DNA of 11,433 nt from Tetmemena sp. SeJ-2015 (taxonomy: Eukaryota; Ciliophora; Spirotrichea; Sporadotrichida; Oxytrichidae): assembly GCA_027382625.1 (NCBI GenBank), contig JAJKFJ010024880.1:1-11433 (forward strand), read 5' to 3'. Each line of letters opens with the position of its first letter. Positions within the stretch are counted from its first letter, which is position 1. A model generated the notes under the pieces. That model was not told where the DNA came from. It made no database searches and was given only the letters and a program-made list of their open reading frames with translations. A program made the translations under genes and the position numbers. Positions 8,856-11,433 of this stretch are shown one piece after another.

Positions 8856-8906
8856 TAAATTTAATTCTTAAAATGGGAAAGCTAACTCCCAATCTTTAAA
8901 TTTAAT
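8856..8906. repeat. 10-bp direct repeat in the tail-to-tail spacer
   Basis: TAAATTTAAT occurs at 8856-8865, directly after the stop codon, and again at 8897-8906. Between them lies a small hairpin (TGGGA ... TCCCA). The arrangement equals a pointer pair around a 31-bp IES in the 3' UTR, but with no reading frame to test it may be A+T-rich coincidence. The rest of the spacer to 8984 is A+T-rich with nothing recognisable. Confidence 0.35.
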
Positions 8907-8984
8907 CTTGTCAGCATGAAATTTGAATGATAAGAAAATATATTTGGAGTTAAATAACTTGCTAAAATAATTATTAAATACTTG

Positions 8985-11267
8985 TCAAGCTTTATTCTTG
9001 TTGTTGGGACACTGACTTGTTTTTAAATGGCGCTTTTTTCCGCATAAGTTGCATCCCCCACCACCTCCAGCTGCTGCAGCTTAAGACTTGGGAGCTACTT
9101 TGTTCTCCTTGTTGACGTTTTTCCAATCTTACCAATTTTAAGGAGATGGGTTACTCCCATAGGAACCTCCTCCTCCTCCTCCTCCACCACCGTTGTAATT
9201 TTATTTTTGATAGGTGTTATTGTAATTAGCGTTATTGCTATTTTGGATATAATTGCCTTTCTTGTCTACTTTCCTTCGCTTTTAATTGCCTTGGTTATAG
9301 TTTTACTGATTTTGTGGCTTTTCATAGTAATAGTTGGGTATTCCATTTTGATTTCTCTAACTTCCATTTATAAAACATTGATTGATAATTATTTAACTTT
9401 AAGAATTGAGTGAGATTAAAATTAACATTACAATCGTTTTTAAATTGTCGAAGGTGCGCTTGTTAGTAAGGCCAAAGGTTGCATCAAGTAGGGTTTTATA
9501 TGAAGGGTCGCATCCCTGCATCACACAGAATATTCCTGAGGTGTTGTCATCGAAAGAGAGCACCTCTTGCATAGCTTCGTTAACATACTCAGTCACAAAG
9601 TCCAATTTAAACTTTAACACCTTTTACTTCTGCATTCGACCACAGTCAACGCAAACTTCCTCAGTCATCTTAAGCTATTCAAGAGCTTTAGGAAGTTACA
9701 TAGTCATTTTACAGTTTGGATAGCCAGTGCAAGCGATGAAAAGCTAACCTACTTTGGAAGTTTTCACCTTCAGCTTGCATTTCTTGCATTAAGGACAGGT
9801 CGCAAACTCAGTATTTCCTAAATTAAAAGCTGGATTCGGATTCTATCCATAGTAATTGGGCTTAGCATCGCCTTTTACTTCTTCAGATTTATCTCCTTTG
9901 AAATTCTAAGAGGGGTATCCACCACCACCACCTTTCCCACCATCCCCTCCATAATCATCTCCATCGTCATTCCCTCCTCCGTTTCCACCGGAGCCACCCT
10001 GGTTATCTCTCTTCATTCGATCTGTAAGAAATTTCTTCATCAAGACAGTTGAATCTCTCACTCTGTTGAAGATCTTTCTCATCTCATTTAAGCAGTCTCG
10101 CAGTACCTAATCTCGAGCTTTCTCTCCGAAGCTTATCTGCTTCATATCCTTCTCCATCTGTGCTCTTAGATAGGGCTTATAAAGTTCAATTCCCAAATGC
10201 TCATAAGCTTCAACCAGATTCACTCCGATTGGAGTGGGCAAGAAAGACTATCCTTGCTTAATAACGTAGTGACGCTCTTGGATGTGCTTAATATGCTCGT
10301 GTATAGTTGCATCAGTTCCAATTCCGTTTTAGTCCATTTTTGAAATGAGATCAGCTTCAGTCAGCAAACTAGGAGCTTTAGTTTCTCCATCTTAAATTTT
10401 GAGGTTTTAAGCTGTTACATCAAAGGTTTCTCCCTTGTTGATAGATGGCAGATAACTGTCAGTCCACTTTTCATAGTGGAAAACTTCCAACCAGTTTTGC
10501 TACTCTATTATCAAACCCTTTGCTTAGAACTACTCCTAGCCACATTGAACTTGGATTGCTGTCTCAGCGCCAATAGCGTCCTTCGAGATACAGGCAAGAA
10601 AGTGCCGTGCGATGAGTTCATAGACTCTCCACTCATCAAAGCCAAGTTCTTACCTCCCTGCATACTTTACTGGATGAATCGGAGGATGAGCCTTATCATC
10701 CTGCTTGCCATTTCTTGGGCCTCCCCACATAGTTCCTTCACCGATTCTTGTTGCAAATTCTCCAAAAGCCTCACTCCTTGTAAGCTCTGTGACTATATTT
10801 CTCAGATTGATGGTAGGGTTAAATGTGTTAGTTTCAGTTCTTGGATAAGATAGGATACCTCTCTAATACAGCTTTTCCATGATTTCCATGGCCTATGCTG
10901 ATGCAATCTTCAGCTTTCTAGAGATCAGTTTTTGCGCCTCAATGGTATTAAGTGGTTGAGGTCTTGCTCTCGTCCTTCTCTGCTTGACTATCTCTTGAAC
11001 TTTGGCTCTCTAATTATCTAGGCATCTTTCATAGAGGACTAGGCAAGTCATCTTATCAAAGACTCTTTCCCGCTCCCATTCAAATTTAATCTCCTCTACT
11101 TCCTTTGCCCCTGTAGAGGAGTTATTTGTTGGCCTTGAGAACTTAAGCTGCAAGCTCCAAAACTTCTCAGGCCTAAAGTCTCTTATCTATTTGAAGCGCT
11201 CAACCACGAATCCTAAGGTCGGGAATTGACAAGGCCCGTAACTCAGCACCAGCTGCATCTGCTAGTT
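8985..11267 (-). CDS. TOP3: DNA topoisomerase III, C-terminal two thirds
   Basis: This is a type IA topoisomerase, which passes single strands through a transient 5'-phosphotyrosine break; with RecQ helicases it dissolves recombination intermediates in the nucleus. The segment encodes 760 residues and ends at TGA (8985-8987). It opens with LSYGPCQFPTLGFVVERF, matching eukaryotic TOP3 around the catalytic tyrosine, here residue 10 (11238-11240). Further family motifs follow: ILSYPRTETNTF, PRNGKQDDKAHPPIHP and NGIGTDATIHEHI. After a Gly/Asp-rich linker come two Cys4 zinc ribbons (C491, C494, C513, C519; C539, C542, C581, C586), an Asn/Gln-rich linker and a C-terminal zinc knuckle (C739, C742, H747, C753). 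The TOPRIM domain and N-terminal third are absent. An in-frame TGA at 11268-11270 shows the MDS ends near 11259-11267. The missing part seems to begin at 11400 on the other strand. Confidence 0.95.
9409..9442. other. Candidate in-frame IES in the TOP3 linker, pointer AATTG
   Basis: AATTG at 9404-9408 and 9443-9447 flanks 34 bp, 76% A+T. The 39-nt unit is in frame and lacks TGA, so nothing forces its removal. It would encode a run of hydrophobic residues (IVMLILISL) inside an otherwise polar linker just after the second zinc ribbon. Confidence 0.35.
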
Positions 11268-11399
11268 TCAATAAAATTAAAAGAGGATAAGAGCAATAAT
11301 GGAAGGAAATATCGAGTAAAAACTAATTTAAATTCAAATTCAAAGTTTATAAAGCCTAGTGAAATAATAATTTTGATAATAGGGCGTGATAATTTTAAG
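11268..11399. other. Junction between the two oppositely oriented TOP3 parts
   Basis: This is 132 bp of A+T-rich sequence with no TOP3-like reading on either strand. It should contain the right border of the minus-strand MDS (pointer somewhere near 11259-11270), IES sequence, and the 5' untranslated end of the plus-strand MDS. The tandem AAATTC hexamer near 11334-11345 is the only repeat I see. Confidence 0.6.
11348..11353 (+). promoter_or_regulatory. TATA-like element upstream of the TOP3 N-terminal segment
   Basis: TATAAA lies 47-52 bp before the ATG at 11400, a plausible TATA box position for a hypotrich gene. Confidence 0.3.
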
Positions 11400-11433
11400 A
11401 TGAGGCGAAGAGTAGGTCTGTGCGTGGCTGAGA
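11400..11433 (+). CDS. TOP3: Probable N-terminus of topoisomerase III, cut by window end
   Basis: ATG 11400 starts a reading MRRRVGLCVAE that runs off the window; the next base is A, compatible with lysine. This matches the start of eukaryotic TOP3, where a basic stretch leads into the first TOPRIM strand, V-L-C-V-A-E-K. The glutamate is an acidic residue of the TOPRIM metal site. It lies 132 bp from the minus-strand portion that lacks exactly this part, in opposite orientation, so I take both as one gene. Only 11 codons are visible; a second paralogue starting here is the alternative. Confidence 0.72.
   Translation, partial: MRRRVGLCVAE

Noticed and set aside
11268..11399. Search for more TOP3 sequence on the minus strand upstream of the catalytic region
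   Set aside because: The reading hits TGA at 11268-11270 and the other frames show no resemblance to the sequence expected before the active site.

Overview
The window reads as germline (micronuclear) DNA of a spirotrich ciliate, most likely a hypotrich of the Oxytricha/Stylonychia type. I infer the group and cannot name the species. Two observations support this. First, every convincing reading frame uses TAA and TAG as glutamine and ends at TGA. Second, the frames are interrupted by short, mostly A+T-rich inserts, each flanked by a different 4-10 bp direct repeat. Removing one repeat copy plus the insert rejoins the frame. This is the layout of macronuclear-destined segments (MDSs), internal eliminated sequences (IESs) and pointers. 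I can place 13 such junctions; 11 remove a length not divisible by three, and after them each gene closes in a single frame.

Layout, left to right. (1) 1-3992 (+): one long gene, open at the left edge, with nine MDSs and eight IESs. Spliced, it encodes 1197 residues in the window, poor in recognisable domains. (2) 4119-6170 (+): a 636-residue TPR protein with a C-terminal membrane anchor; three IESs. (3) 6277-7960 (+): a 550-residue charged, coiled-coil protein of unknown function; one IES. (4) 8069-8855 (+): a 251-residue protein with two membrane segments; one IES. (5) 8985-11267 (-): the C-terminal two thirds of DNA topoisomerase III, from just before the catalytic tyrosine to the stop. 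(6) 11400-11433 (+): the first 11 codons of what looks like the N-terminus of the same topoisomerase, on the opposite strand.

The topoisomerase III locus is the most striking part. Its 5' and 3' portions lie head to head in opposite orientations about 130 bp apart, so the gene must be unscrambled by inversion during macronuclear development. The other genes are interrupted but in linear order. Spacers between genes are only 106-129 bp, which leaves open whether the four left-hand genes share a macronuclear chromosome or lie as closely packed separate ones. I see no RNA genes, no CRISPR array, no telomeric C4A4/G4T4 repeats and no complete transposon.
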